Positions 26,284-37,860 of a DNA stretch of 64,000 nucleotides are shown in pieces. The DNA is taken from assembly GCA_000711775.1 (NCBI GenBank), contig ARYC01000062.1, forward strand, positions 122,546 to 186,545, in the 5' to 3' direction. A program made the translations under genes and the position numbers. Position 1 is the first letter of the stretch, and every line of letters begins with the position of its first letter. This stretch comes from Oxytricha trifallax (taxonomy: Eukaryota; Ciliophora; Spirotrichea; Sporadotrichida; Oxytrichidae). The notes beneath the pieces were generated by a model. The model saw only the letters and a program-made list of their open reading frames with translations. It ran no database searches and was not told where the DNA came from.

Positions 26284-26550
26284 GAAGCTCTTGAGACCTA
26301 TTGCGTCTTCCTATGTTCGTTAGTCTCATTCTCTTTGGTCCTTTGGATTTTTATTTTCTTATCGATGAGTTTTTGGAACTCTGTGGCATTTGAATTTCAG
26401 ATAATACGCCTGAGGTGCAATGCAAAAGTAAAGTGGAGAAAGAGAGTTCTCTTGAAACTACCTGAATGCAAAACAGTTGGATTGATTCAAGGTTTATAGA
26501 ATAATTTTCTGAAATATCTCCTTCAAATGAAGGATTTCATTAATTGCTGA
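26284..26550 (+). CDS. Possible coding block, frame uncertain
   Basis: The frame from 26284 to TGA at 26548 has 88 codons with no TGA and a basic central segment (KVKWRKRVLLKLPECK). An overlapping frame starting at 26291 also reads plausibly if TGA is Trp, so the frame choice is not secure. It is listed because this stretch is visibly less AT-rich than its surroundings. No family was recognised. Confidence 0.25.
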
Positions 26551-27365
26551 CTCCTTTATTTGCAACTCCTCTTGATCTTCTGAAATTTATGTCTTAAATT
26601 CAGCCAGCTTCGTTCAAGATTTCTGAAGCACCACTAAGGAAGACCTACCGATATCTACTTATCTTTTTTGTCTAGAGCATGCTCTTATTATTGCGAGTTT
26701 TAATTATTTTAATATTAAAAACAAGTGCAGCCATGCTAATAAATATTCTACTTTCTACATTTTAAAAGTATTCTATAGATTATCTTACTATGCAGTGAAT
26801 TGTCCTTACCTTGACAGTCATGTCTAATAACCATAAAGATAAATAGAAAATGTTTTTTATCGATCCTTATGAAAATTAATGTATTAGTAAAAAGTATCAT
26901 ATCTCAGAGTTTTAACCTGCATCAGACATATTAAATCTAGAAAACTCGTTTTGTTACTCTTCGGCAAACAGCTTAAAATGGAAAAATTGGTTTTCCTCTT
27001 ATTTCAAAAATATTTCCATGAGAAATAATATAAATTCTCTTAAGCTGCTCTTACATTGCACTAATGGAATTCCTCTGATTTTTATTGGTTTTCTAAAATG
27101 GTATCATGGCCACATATAGAGATTATGATGCCATCATAGAACTTCTCTATATAAATAAGGCTTCATCGAATTACCAATAATTCAATTGCTTTAAAAAGCG
27201 TCTTTAGTTATTATATCTGATTATAGCATTTAAGTATTAATGTTTAAGGTTACCCCATAATCTATAAATTTAAATTGCTAAAGTCAAATCATCTTTTTTT
27301 ATTGGTAATTATTTAATCATCGTTGGTCTCATTTTAAGCTTCTTCTATGTCATCTTGATGTCAAT
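26551..27365. other. AT-rich spacer
   Basis: Mixed AT-rich DNA between a doubtful + strand frame and a minus-strand gene. The first 300 bases may belong to the doubtful frame upstream; nothing could be assigned. Confidence 0.4.
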
Positions 27366-27653
27366 TCATGGAGAGTGCTCACTCGCCTTCGCTTTAATTT
27401 CTATTTGCTCTAACAGATAATTAGCATATTTCTTTGTGTTTTCCGAGCCAGTAATGATATCAACCATTTCAAAGATCTCCTTAGATTGGCATAACAGGCT
27501 GTATACGATATCGAAAAGTCTCATTAAGCGATTATTAAAGGTGGAGGCATGCAGTATCTAAATAGCATGAGATAATGAGGCCAAAAGCTGTATTAAGATC
27601 GAAGATGACAACTTAATTGAGAAGGAAGTCCGGATCTTCTTACAGTGAAACAT
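27366..27653 (-). CDS. Small helical protein, minus strand, unknown
   Basis: The reverse strand gives ATG at 27653-27651 and a 95-codon frame closing at TGA (27368-27366). It has a single in-frame TAG, read as Gln. The product is amphipathic and looks like a real helical protein: a Leu/Ser-rich first half (ILIQLLASLSHAIQILH) and a charged second half (SKEIFEMVDIITGSENTKKY, ending EIKAKASEHSP). This is a clean example of UAG=Gln with TGA as the stop. It could be the last exon of a longer minus-strand gene, since more minus-strand frames lie upstream at 27,978-28,187 and 28,650-28,922. Confidence 0.55.
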
Positions 27654-27977
27654 TATTATTATTATTTAGTGCTTTACAGAAATTAATACTGGGGATAAAG
27701 TGAAACATGCTGCAATCTTAAGGAAAAATTATTTTTAATTAAAGTTAAATATATTTTAAAGTTAATAAATCTAATCAAATTCCTCCCTCTTTAATAGTAT
27801 TAGTAGTAGCAGTAGTTATTTAAAAGTAAACATAAAATAATTATAATAAAAATTATCAATATAATCAAGGATGAATTTTAATTTTAGCAATCTCCAACTC
27901 TAACAGCTAAAAACATCTTTTACATGCTTAAGATATGAAATTATTGATAAACTTTAGAATATTTAATATTAAATTAT
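27654..27977. other. AT-rich spacer
   Basis: AT-rich DNA between minus-strand frames. An ATT-repeat tract lies just upstream of the start codon at 27653. Nothing else was recognised. Confidence 0.4.
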
Positions 27978-28187
27978 TCAGCAATGAAAAAAGTTATTAA
28001 TTAATTAATTTGATTTAAAGTTAATAAATACTAGAATTAAGCCATAAATAAAAACATTGGAAAATAATTTCACAATATGAATTAAAATAACCAACATCAC
28101 AATATTGCATAAGACGCAATCAAGAGATACACTATCAATAGTTTGAGTATGGATTTTAACTAAGTTTGAAAATTGTTTAAATATCAT
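27978..28187 (-). CDS. Possible hydrophobic minus-strand frame
   Basis: The reverse strand from 28187 runs 60 codons to TAA and, with TAA as Gln, to TGA at 27980-27978. It is hydrophobic in its second half (IVMLVILIHIVKLFSNVFIY). It lies on the same strand as, and upstream of, the better-supported gene at 27366-27653. A frame of this length occurs by chance in a window of this size, so support is modest. Confidence 0.28.
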
Positions 28188-28649
28188 TAAGTGCCTGAAA
28201 ATGAAATATTTGTCATAGTTATAATAAACATCCTTAATATACTTATTTAGACTCTAATTTATTTCATCTATACTTCCTTAAAATTAGTATTCTTAAAAAT
28301 TATTTTCATTATCGTACTTCTAATAGGTTCTATAACATTATTAGTTTAGCATTTTTAGGTACCTTTATTTTGAATCCTAAAAGGGACATAATATTTTAAA
28401 TAAAAATAGAGAAAATAATTGTAAATACTTCTTAAAAAAACCATAAATTAATCAAAAAATAGCAATAAACAGTTCAAGGTTACTTAAATTAATGTTGATT
28501 AATAATACATAAATATCAACTAAATAATTTACATGACATTTTATATATATAAATGTCACGAAAGATGTTTGGAATTCAAATTAAAATAAGACTTATAAAA
28601 TAAAAAAAAGACTTAATTAGTAAATAATTTTAAACTTAGAAGATAAGAT

Positions 28650-28922
28650 TCAAATGCACTAATAATTAGAGGTTAATGGCTCAAGTATACAAACATAAAC
28701 ATTTAAAATAAAGATTTATGAAACAAATAAAATAAGAAGAACACATAATATAACAATCTTGCAAAACAAAGAACTAATATTGTAAATACAATATTGTATT
28801 ATGAAAGAATCAATAAAATACTTTGCAATTTCGATAAATAATTTAAAAAATTTATTCGAAAGAATGAAAGGTGAGCTGCAATTTATGAGCAAATCAGTAA
28901 GAAAGTTACCATAGTTGTACAT
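28650..28922 (-). CDS. Possible membrane-type minus-strand frame
   Basis: ATG at 28922 opens 68 codons without any stop. Reading TAA/TAG as Gln extends it to TGA at 28652-28650 (90 residues). It is mostly hydrophobic with scattered Asn and Cys (CKIVILCVLLILFVS). Same strand as the two frames at 27.4-28.2 kb. No homology was recognised, and chance is a real alternative. Confidence 0.3.
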
Positions 28923-29323
28923 ACATTGATTATTAGTTTAATAGGATAAAAATGAATGTTAAAAAATTTAATTATATAAATTAAATTATGTAAAAAATGC
29001 AAAAAACTCATAAAAAGAATAAAAAATATCTAACAAGCTATGAAATGGCCTCAAAGTGAAAAATTTATAAAGATAAAAACAATTTAAATATTTAATAAAA
29101 AATAGTGAAAATAGCAATAAGTATCAAGTTAAATATATTCAAAGAGTTTTAAAAATTCTTGAGATATTGAACTTTTTAAAAAAAGGTAATTAATAATGCA
29201 ATATTTAATTCAATCTATAATAACTCTTAAACAACTGATCAATAACTATAAAAAGAAAAATCATTAATATAATATCTTGAATTTAAATAAGATACATAAA
29301 ATCAATACCATTGAACAACACAG
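28923..29323. other. AT-rich spacer
   Basis: A-rich on the + strand, with no coding composition until the ATG at 29324. Confidence 0.45.
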
Positions 29324-29884
29324 ATGAAACAAATGCAAGAAAATAAATAGAAGAAAATGGAAAGAGACTTTTGTAAAAGCAAAAAATTCTTCAGAAAAAT
29401 TAAATTATAAGAAGATTCCTCAAAGTCTATTGAGAGTTGTCTCCAGCGAATACTGTACTCTTCAAGGGCAGGTGATAATTATGCTTTCTGTGCAATTACA
29501 GCCTCAGATTTAATTTATCAGCTGACTTATAAGGATAAAAAAGTTAAATCTATTACAAAATAAAATGACTTTAGCTTCTTAAAATTTCAAATCGAAGCAA
29601 TCTTTATGTTTTATAGCTCAACAAATTCAAGGAGGGCTCAAGAACTTTCTTACATTATCCATTCTCTAGTGAAATTAAAGTTGAATTAATTATTTTTTAT
29701 TAATTTTATTAAAAATCTATAATATAGTACTAATATGAACAATGAAAATAGGAACTATTATGCTTTATAATTCAGCATCATCAGCATCTTGAACAATTTT
29801 ACATGTCTCTGGATATCAACCATATATTACATGAAATTGATTGTGAGTCAATACATATCAAGATGTTATAGCCGCTTGAGATGA
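29324..29884 (+). CDS. Unknown protein, 186 codons without TGA
   Basis: ATG at 29324 lies 12 bases after an in-frame TGA (29312) and opens a frame with no TGA until 29882. TAA/TAG inside are read as Gln. The N-terminal 35 residues are very basic (NKQKKMERDFCKSKKFFRK). A middle part of ordinary globular composition follows (SRAGDNYAFCAITASDLIYQ; then SSTNSRRAQELSYIIHSL). From about 29,690 the composition turns AT-rich and Asn/Ile-rich, so the true end may be earlier, for example an intron. The absence of TGA over 186 codons in such AT-rich DNA, together with G-rich first positions up to 29,690, makes this one of the better gene calls here. The family is unknown. Confidence 0.55.
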
Positions 29885-30982
29885 TACTTATTTCTTCTGT
29901 TTTCAACAAACTCTAAAAGTAAATTACTCTGGAACTAAATACTTTTCCTTTCAGCTTAAAAAGAATTCTATGCAGTCTAATAAACAATCCTCCTATATCA
30001 TATAGAAGAAAAGTCTTTCACTTGGTACTCATACATATTGTGATTAATTCAGATTCCATATATAAATTGCAAAATGATTCTTTAGACCAATATTGGAACC
30101 ATATTGTCATGCACGTGATCTTTAAATTGAAAGTATTGAGAATTTGAGCTCCATGGTTTGTCATATCATTAATTTTGGCAGTTGCTTTAGTTTTAGCTCA
30201 GCTCATTAAAGAAGTTAATATATAAAATTCATAGTGAGCTAGTTCAAAATAAAATCTTTAAATTAATCTCTTAAATCTAGTCTAGCATTTGTTTATGAGA
30301 AAGTTTGTTACAAGTAGCAAAGGACAATAGATCTATTTATTTGTGACACTTTACAATTAAACTGAGTCTTAAATTATTTAATTTAGTCTCAAATATGATA
30401 CTTATAGCTCATACTTAACTATTTTGCCATTATACCCATGAAATAACTAACAGTAATTAAATCATCATCAAATGCTCCCATTCATGAGAATTCTACAATA
30501 ACATTAGCTACACTTAATCCCTTTCAAATTGTCTGCTTTGAACAAAACGTGATTAAATGTAAAATCTTTTAGAGTGCACTCATTTGGCATATTAGCATAC
30601 TTATTCCACGATTATAATATCATTAGTAATTGTAAACATATCTTAGCGGGAGTAAATAATGAATAAAGAAGTATTTATATTTTAAAATAGTGTATTCTTT
30701 ATCAGCTCACTATGCTCTCACCTCCCTTTCTTAATTGAGTTTATGCTAGTTTTAGTATGATTCAAATATAAATAATTATATTGATTTAATGCAATACTAG
30801 TTTTAACTTAGTAAATATATTGTATTTTGCTATTGGTTCATTTAAATAGCTTTGAATCATACTCTTATCTTTTTAATAGGTTTGATGTGACTCAGACTTA
30901 AAAGTAAGTTATATTTCTATAAAATTGTATATTTAAATAAATAGAAAGTACTAAATCTACGGGATATGATACTAAATGATGA
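29885..30982. other. AT-rich spacer
   Basis: No coding composition stands out and no repeats were recognised. Short exons cannot be excluded. Confidence 0.4.
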
Positions 30983-31282
30983 GAAAGCTGTTCATAATTA
31001 TGCCATATGTGGAAAAAGCAAATAACTATAACACAGGCGTACTTCAATATAATCTTTGGCATTGCTAAGGTAGCTTATTATAATAGAATTTAGGACTATA
31101 TTGAAATTGATTCAGTCATAAAAGTAACTACAAACAATATCCAGATGAATGTGCTTAGTAGTTCTTTAAAAAATGCCTATCAGCATGTTGTAATGGGTGT
31201 GTCGTCACTAAAGATGAGTAAACAGTCCCATTCGCTGAGTCAAATGAGAATTAACTTGATCAAATTAAGATTGAATTTATTT
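30983..31282 (+). CDS. Coding segment with one internal frame change
   Basis: From 30983 a frame with no TGA is strongly GNN-rich to about 31,200 (for example GIAKVAYYNRIQDYIEIDSV near 31,060-31,120, where TAG is Gln). Coding composition then moves to another frame (KDEQTVPFAESNENQLDQIK) up to about 31,282. A 17-nt GT-AG segment, GTGTGTCGTCACTAAAG at 31197-31213, would join the two exactly; a frameshift in a decaying gene is the alternative. A 50-bp AT-rich gap then separates it from the next segment at 31,275-32,069, probably the same gene. Confidence 0.48.
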
Positions 31283-32069
31283 GAAAAACAAAGATCTTTA
31301 ATAAATATTTTAACAATATAAAAGCTGCATTTAACAGCTGTCTATTGGCTAATTATATAAAGATGCAACAACAGTTGGTGATAATTTAAAAAGACCCTCT
31401 CTAGCGAATGAGCAAATTAAGCTAAAGGATGGAGACGCCTATCTCCCAGCTTGATTCCACTCTAATCTAGGGTTGGAAGAGCCCATGGAAAACATCATAG
31501 CCATGAACTATAAACAAATTAAATAATCTGTCTTATTCAAAGCTTTTAAGTAGAGAAAAATCTAATCTCATTATTTAATGTAGTTATCTGAGCTACCTTG
31601 GTTGAGCTATCATATCCGTCGAATGAACATACAAACATCATAGTAGTATATATATTTTAATTTGATACAGTTAGCTCTAAATATATTTTAATGTTAATTA
31701 AAATTATAATAACTTTGGCAATGTTTAGCATTAGATATTACTCACAGATTTATCAATAATACTAGAGAGAGCCAGCCACAAGAGGTCTTTTATACTAGCA
31801 CACTTGAGCTTAAAGCTGCACTTAGTCAGATGTAATTTACCTGGAGAAAAGACCCCCAAAGATTTAATAAATTCTCACTCTGGCTACAATTATCATACAG
31901 TTATTGAGTAATAAAATTCTATTTATTATTTTAATAACTTTAAATCTTATATTTAAATTACTATGCTGAACAAGCAGACAAAGCAGTGTCTTTCTTTGAA
32001 TGACACCCCAATCAGCTCAAAACTGTCTCTTGCCAGCAAAGCGCCAATCAATCATCATGCAATCACATC
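31275..32069 (+). CDS. Long reading frame with internal UGA, unknown protein
   Basis: One frame carries coding composition from about 31,335 to 32,069. It reads through TGA at 31452 in a strongly coding context (DGDAYLPA-TGA-FHSNLGLEEPMENI), then has 150 codons without TGA up to 31905. After 31905 the same frame resumes with an acidic segment (YYAEQADKAVSFFE) and another TGA at 32001. TAA/TAG are used as Gln many times, including inside a Gln-rich helical part near 31,625-31,740. The C-terminal half contains TRESQPQEVFYTSTLELKAA. The function was not recognised. If 31905 is the real stop, the protein ends at SLWLQLSYSY. Confidence 0.52.
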
Positions 32070-32611
32070 TAGTTATCATTACTTAGTAATTAGTTTAATT
32101 ATTTTATATATAATTAACAGTTCATGGCGAAGATATATGCATGAAAAATCACTAAATCCAAGGAAAATTCAATGCAAATGAAATTCTCAGACTTTACAGT
32201 TAGGAGGTTAACAATTTAATAAAGGGTAGCATTAAAATGTCTGATGAGGTCCATGCTAAATTGTAAGTTTTAAAGGTAGTGGTTGCCAATCCTTACTAAT
32301 TCAAAGTGGTTTGCTGAAGAGAATCAAAGTAAGAAGTTAATTATATTAATATATTACTACATTTAATCTATTTAAGCTGCTTGAAATAATCATAATATAT
32401 ATGTATTAATCAATAGTAGGATAAGGTTAAAATGGATGATCTTGACAACTAGAAGTAGCTTGTCAGTAGTGCTGGTGACAGCTGCAAGCACATAATAACT
32501 CTAAATCATTAAACTTGATCGACTACTTCATAAGTTAAATAAATTACCATGATATTGTTATATTTAAGGAGGGAACACTAAATAACTCCAAGATAATATT
32601 AAAGAACTTGA
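32070..32611 (+). other. Intergenic or intron region with weak coding signs
   Basis: AT-rich between two coding segments. An ATG at 32432 starts a short acidic frame (MDDLDNQKQLVSSAGDS) reaching TGA at 32516 that may be a small exon. Borders cannot be set. Confidence 0.3.
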
Positions 32612-32986
32612 TAGGGATTCACAGAAGATCAAATTCCATAAAATAAAGCAGAGATTTCAGTTGGTTTTCCATCTGCTTCAGCTCAAATTAAATTATTGGA
32701 AGCTGCATTAAATGACTTAGCTCAATCACATGAAAAGCATTAAACAGATAGAAAGTCCTTGAATATAATTAATTATTATTTGTATCTAAATTAATATAAT
32801 TTATAATTAAGATATTATGATAATGGTACTGATAGCTTATTAGCTTTTATTGGTTTGAGATTATGCCAAATTAGAGCTTTCTTAAGCTCTAAGGAAGTGG
32901 CTTAAATGGCGCTATCTAAGTTATTAGCTCAAAAGATGAGTGCATAAGTACTACTTCAGGAAGAATATTCAATTATGTATTGTTGA
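32612..32986 (+). CDS. Helical Ala/Leu/Gln-rich protein segment
   Basis: From the codon after TGA at 32609 there are 124 codons without TGA, closing at TGA 32984. TAA is read as Gln at least six times, in contexts such as SSKEVAQMALSKLLAQKM. The composition (SASAQIKLLEAALNDLAQSH) predicts amphipathic or coiled-coil helices. This frame is hard to explain unless UAA is sense. In the last 100 bases a second frame also looks coding (GRIFNYVLLTFAYLI), so an exon border near 32,890-32,950 is possible. It probably belongs to the same transcription unit as its + strand neighbours. No family was recognised. Confidence 0.52.
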
Positions 32987-33255
32987 CATTTGCTTATTTA
33001 ATTGACTTGTTGTAGATATCATAGTGAATGATAAGAGCAAAGATTCACACTATTTTATAATTATTACACTAATGTGCTCTATAGGTGAGGAAAGGATTAT
33101 AAATTTTAAATACTTAATTGATATTATTTTATTAAAGTGCTCGGAGTTTTGAAAAGAAGTAGACATATTTATTTAGTGAACTCCATGAAAGGAGTACTAA
33201 ACGATCTTCACAATTATTACTTAACCATAATATTAGCTTATTATGTCTATAAAAA

Positions 33256-33582
33256 ATGAGAAATTGTCAAAGAATGCATCCAAATAAGTTTTATTTTGAT
33301 TTATAAACAAGTAAATACAAGTTATTAAAGAAAAGAATCCATGTGGAAATAGCAGAATAGAAACAAGAGGAGACTAAAAGCAGATTAAAATACCAATAAT
33401 TACTTGAAAGAACTTAATCCAGCGATGAACAGCAATCGCCGAAAGACTCAGATAGCAAAGAAACGAATAAGATTGAGGAGCTAGATGCTATTAATGAAGG
33501 CACAATGCCTCAATATTTGAAAATAATGGTAAAATTATCAAGTTAATATTTCATGAACTATGAATAATGTCGGAGATATGAG
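33256..33582 (+). CDS. Acidic Glu/Gln-rich segment, probable start of a long gene
   Basis: ATG at 33256 opens a frame that is unmistakably charged and Gln-rich: VEIAEQKQEETKSRLKYQQ, then SSDEQQSPKDSDSKETNKIE. TAA/TAG are Gln at several sites and no TGA occurs. It looks like a coiled coil followed by a disordered acidic linker. The same frame also reads plausibly upstream to about 33,150, so the start is uncertain. It runs in phase through the AT microsatellite at 33,583-33,640 and stays in phase with the long coding frame at 34,021-36,168, so this may be the N-terminal part of one large protein. Confidence 0.52.
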
Positions 33583-33640
33583 ATCTATATATATATATTA
33601 TATATATATATATAATATATATATATATAATATATATATA
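33583..33640. repeat. (TA)n microsatellite with ATAAT interruptions
   Basis: Alternating TATATA runs broken by regularly spaced AATAT units, self-complementary over about 58 bp. It lies between two in-phase coding stretches. Translated, it would give an Ile/Tyr run; it may instead be an intron or eliminated segment. Confidence 0.85.
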
Positions 33641-34020
33641 GGTTTATGATCAGATTAAGCAATTCTATTAAGTGTAGATATGAGTTAGCTGAAATATTTT
33701 CTTAAGCAAGGATTTTAAAATTAAATTTATAAAAATTAATTACTTAAAAATATAGGGGAGTAAAGATAACTGTGTAATATTATATTTAAGTTAAGAAATA
33801 AACAATTACTTTAAAGTTATATAAATTGATTGCTTTTTCATTTAAATGAGTATTCATTTCAAATAAAAGAGTAAATGGTTTTCAAATAAGAAAGCTGTTT
33901 AACTTAAATTCAAAATATTTGGGTCATTAATAAATATGTTTCAATTAAATCACTCTAATGTACTTTTTATGTTAATTGTATTAAATAACTAAATTGAAAA
34001 TCATTATATATTTTGCATAG

Positions 34021-36168
34021 AATCCTTAATTAATAAATGCTCTAATTATAACTAGTTTATTAACAAAATAAAGACTTATTAATAATTATACAGCGATAAA
34101 TGGAGACTGCTATATCACGGCTTACATGACCTTAGCGACTTAAAAATATAAGTGTGTCTACACATCTCTAGTGCGGCTGCCATCCATTAAGGCACTTCTA
34201 CTGATTTTTTAGCAGGCAGCAAAAAATAGGAAGAAGAATGTTGAGAATAGACATATTTAACATTCAATTCAATAATATTACTAAAATCAACTTCGTATGG
34301 CTTCATGAGATCACTTATGTCTTAGTAGGGACTTACAATCAAATGACCAACTTTAGCAATACTTTCTCTACTTGAGCTCTTTGAACTATTGAATGCTGGT
34401 ATAAGAAAAGACAAGCAATACTTATCGCAGTGTAAAAATTAGAATAACATGTGAAGCAACTTCACTAGGTGAGATTTCTAGTATAAGCGCAAGGAATGAA
34501 AGAGAAGTAGTCATAGAAATTCTTGTATTCATTGCTAACTAAGCACATATCGACTTAAACTCTCTATGCAACTGATTCTGTTCCCTATGGTGAGAATAAG
34601 TTATATATGAGCTTTAAAGTACCAGAGTAGGTGGGTACTCCACTGGTATTGAGCCAATGGGGCAGCGCGCACAGTATATTACTTCAGGGTCACCTTAAAT
34701 CTTAATCGGGAAAAAAATAACCTATTATTGAAAACCCTTAGATAGAAAGAGAATCTGCAAAGGCACCCTCCACTACAATATATGGGAAAATGCTATGGCA
34801 GGAGAGAAAGAGGTCAGCAGCCTTAAGAGATTTGAAGGCCTAATAGTTATGCTTTTCTCTCCATATCCGAAAATTATCGGCTCTATAAGTGTTAACATTA
34901 ATTGGTGAAACTACAATGAACTTTTGGGAAACAATGATTCTCGATTATCTTGGCTCCCGAGGAGATGTCTGAGTCAGATATTCTACCATAGTGTGATAGC
35001 ATCTGCTGCGTCGAGTGGTGCTCTTAGCTGGCCGCCACGATGCCATTTACCCTTCATTTCGATTGCAATATTGAAAATCGAAAATACTCAAGCGCTTATG
35101 CCTAGACCAGCTGCTAAGATTGAATTTGATGAAGATAGAATTTAAGACTAGACTTTATAATCATTCCCAGATATGGTGCCTCAAGAAGTTCTTGATGAGA
35201 AAACAAGATGGTCTAATAAGCATACTACAATAAATACAGATAAAAAATGGGCCAAGGAATTGTCTTTACTAGATATTTAACATAAATCGTAGCTCACTCA
35301 TCCCAATGAACACCTCTCTTTCATAGAAAGGACATTAAATCTTTAAAAAGGGGATAAATTACTAGAAGTGAAGGAAATAATATTCAATAAATGAGAAGCA
35401 ATATAGGGTTTTCAACTAGGGTGAACATTTGGAAAGTAAAAAGTTATGGGCTTAATTAGTACAAATCAAACTATGACTAAAATATTGGATCTGCTTCAAA
35501 TGGAGATTGTTCACAAGGAACCACTGAGCAATATTTTATTTGAAATTTATAACATAATTATCATTAGACCTCAAATTATCTAAAGTATCTTAATAAATTG
35601 TGTATATAACTAAGAGAAATAATTGGTTTATTTAATTTCTACTTAACAATTTTCCGGAGTCTCTTATATAAATATATTTACTTTTATTTAAATTATAAAG
35701 GAATAAAACATTAATTTTAGCTTACTTAAATTTAAAATAATATTTTTTACAGTTAATTTCCCATATCAGCCATCAGTAACACTGCTTATAAGCTCAGCAA
35801 AAGAGCTCAAGCAGACATTTATTGCATAAATGGATGATAATAGAAAACTAATAATCTCAATTACAGGAATCAAAATTCCAACAACAACAGCAAATATTGA
35901 TAAATTACAAAATATTAGGAAATTATAAAGTAAAAATAAAGATAAACTAACATGTAAATGATATTTATTGATTAGTAGATATGATTAAATCAAATATGCA
36001 AAATTAAAAGAGGAAAAATTGCATTATTTATTGCCAGAATGATTAACTGTCATCGTTTAAAAGTGTGACTTATATTTTATTATTGAGTTTTCTGGAGAAG
36101 TTATATTCTTCCGAACAACCTAAAACCAAAGAATTATCAATCAAAATGCTGTATAATATGCATTAATT
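34021..36168 (+). CDS. Large unknown protein read through many UGA codons
   Basis: One frame shows G-rich first codon positions from about 34,080 to 36,150, roughly 690 codons, while the other two do not (for example at 34,441-34,560 GNN codons are 14 of 40 here and 0-1 per 20 codons in the other frames). TGA is in frame at 34306, 34390, 34573, 34591, 34729, 34906, 35392, 35422, 35959 and 36040, and coding character continues in the same frame after each. That rate suits Trp. TAA/TAG are frequent and read as Gln. Sample segments: NEREVVIEILVFIANQAHID, PAAKIEFDEDRIQD, DMVPQEVLDEKTRWSNK, LLQMEIVHKEPLSNILFEIY. The protein looks soluble and mixed alpha/beta. No family was recognised, and the borders are approximate. 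Confidence 0.58.
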
Positions 36169-37860
36169 TAATTTAAATAATTTCATTCTGTCTCTTAAAA
36201 TGACTAGTGTATGCTAGTTGCAGTTTAATTTATATGTTTTGTTTAATTTATGTAAATCATAAAAGTTGATGATAGAATATTATGTGTAAAGTAATAGATA
36301 AGAATTTATAATTTTAGTAATTTAAATTAAAAAGGTAGAAATATATGAGAATTGCTTACCAAACTGAGATGATTATTCAATGAACACTCTAATCCATTTT
36401 TAATTTACAATTTAGTAATTAATCTGTTTGTATTTAACTTGTTCTCAATTTTTATTTTAAAACATTCATAATCGATAATAGAATATGAAATAAAACTTTA
36501 TCGAAAAGTTATCTTCATATTACTATTCACAAATACAGAGCAAGAAATAAAAATATTGCATAAAAATGATGGTGAATGTTCTCTTAAGAGAAGTCATAAA
36601 CAAATTTTGTAAAAATCTAATAATGCAAGACTCTATAATTAAATATATCTCAAAAGAAAATAAATAACTTATTCATTAATTTCTCTAAAATGTATAAATT
36701 CAATTCTCTCATAAATAGCTGAAAAATCAAGGTCCAAAAATTCCCATTTCGATATCTACAGTTTCACCAGACATCTCCTTCCATTATCTAATCCAGTAAA
36801 TGGTCCAAAGATTAGTTTTGTTTAACCATTTTTGCACCATAAATTATAGCTTTTGTCCAAGATCTCAAATATTGAGCATACGGTGACAATTATCAGCTAG
36901 ATGTGTCAATTATACCCTAATATGTGCTTCTGTGAAATTTCATCCTTACATGATTTCTTCAGCTATAGAGTAGTTAAAGTAAAGGGACAGTTATTAGATC
37001 ACGATGAAGCCAATAGTTCAACTTTAATGATCAATTTTCTTGAAAATATAATATAAAAACTATTGTCAAGCAAAATATATATTTTAGCTATTTTATTTTA
37101 TATAATTTTTTTTTTTTTTATTGCCATTAATTCCTATTTTCAAAATCTTTATACCCTTAATTGATAATAAGCTCAAATAAAAATAACTAAATATTCATAA
37201 ATACAAAAAATAAATCTTTTTAAAATTCAATTTAAAAATACCTTTTAAAATATAAAATTGAGATGAAATTATCGTTTATCTTCTATTTCTGATATATTGT
37301 CATACTATGAATTTATTTTGGAAGATCACTGCAGAGGATATTTCTTATAAAATTATAAATTTTCATATAATAAATTAATTTTTTAATATTTTCATCTTAA
37401 ATGTTTTAATTAAATTTAGATTTATTAAAGCTAACTGATATCATTATTTAAAATATCACAAATGTTCTTTTAAAAAAATAAAATGCATACACTTTAATAT
37501 AAGAATTAATTAAATGTGAATGAAATCTATCTTAATTATCAAAAACATTTATAATAAGTCAAGAATAAGTAAAGTAACATTAAAAAATTAATTAACAATT
37601 ATATTGATGACATAAGCTAAATAAAAAATATATCAAATAAATTGCATACAATTAGACGTTAATTTTTTTAAAAATAAATAATCATGATAAATCAATATAC
37701 TTAAAATTATAAATCTGTAATAAAATATAATATAATATTAAAAATATTTCTAAAAGGATAAGGGAATCTAATAATAAGAAGAAAATCGAGGGATAAACAG
37801 AATATTTTAAAACAATATCCGTTTTAAAATCATAAAGGTATTAAAAACTCAGAGATCTTT
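36169..37860. other. AT-rich spacer before satellite array 2
   Basis: AT-rich DNA with no coding composition. A run of 13 T lies at about 37,107-37,119. It ends directly at the first unit of the 479-bp satellite. Confidence 0.5.

Noticed and set aside
26291-27030. A 740-bp frame that looks protein-like when TGA is read as Trp
   Set aside because: With no stop codons any frame can look protein-like; an overlapping frame is equally good for the first 270 bp, so no call was made beyond a low-confidence block.
31963-32181. Standard-code ORF of 72 codons on +
   Set aside because: The overlapping frame that continues the 31,275 gene is much richer in GNN codons (AEQADKAVSFFE); this ORF is probably a shadow.
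34934-35060. GSRGDV followed by HLLRR-VVLLAGRHDA, resembling the N-terminus of GT28 glycosyltransferases (sterol glucosyltransferase type)
   Set aside because: It lies in a different frame from the well-supported coding frame that spans the whole interval, is interrupted by TGA, and has no further family match; taken as coincidence.
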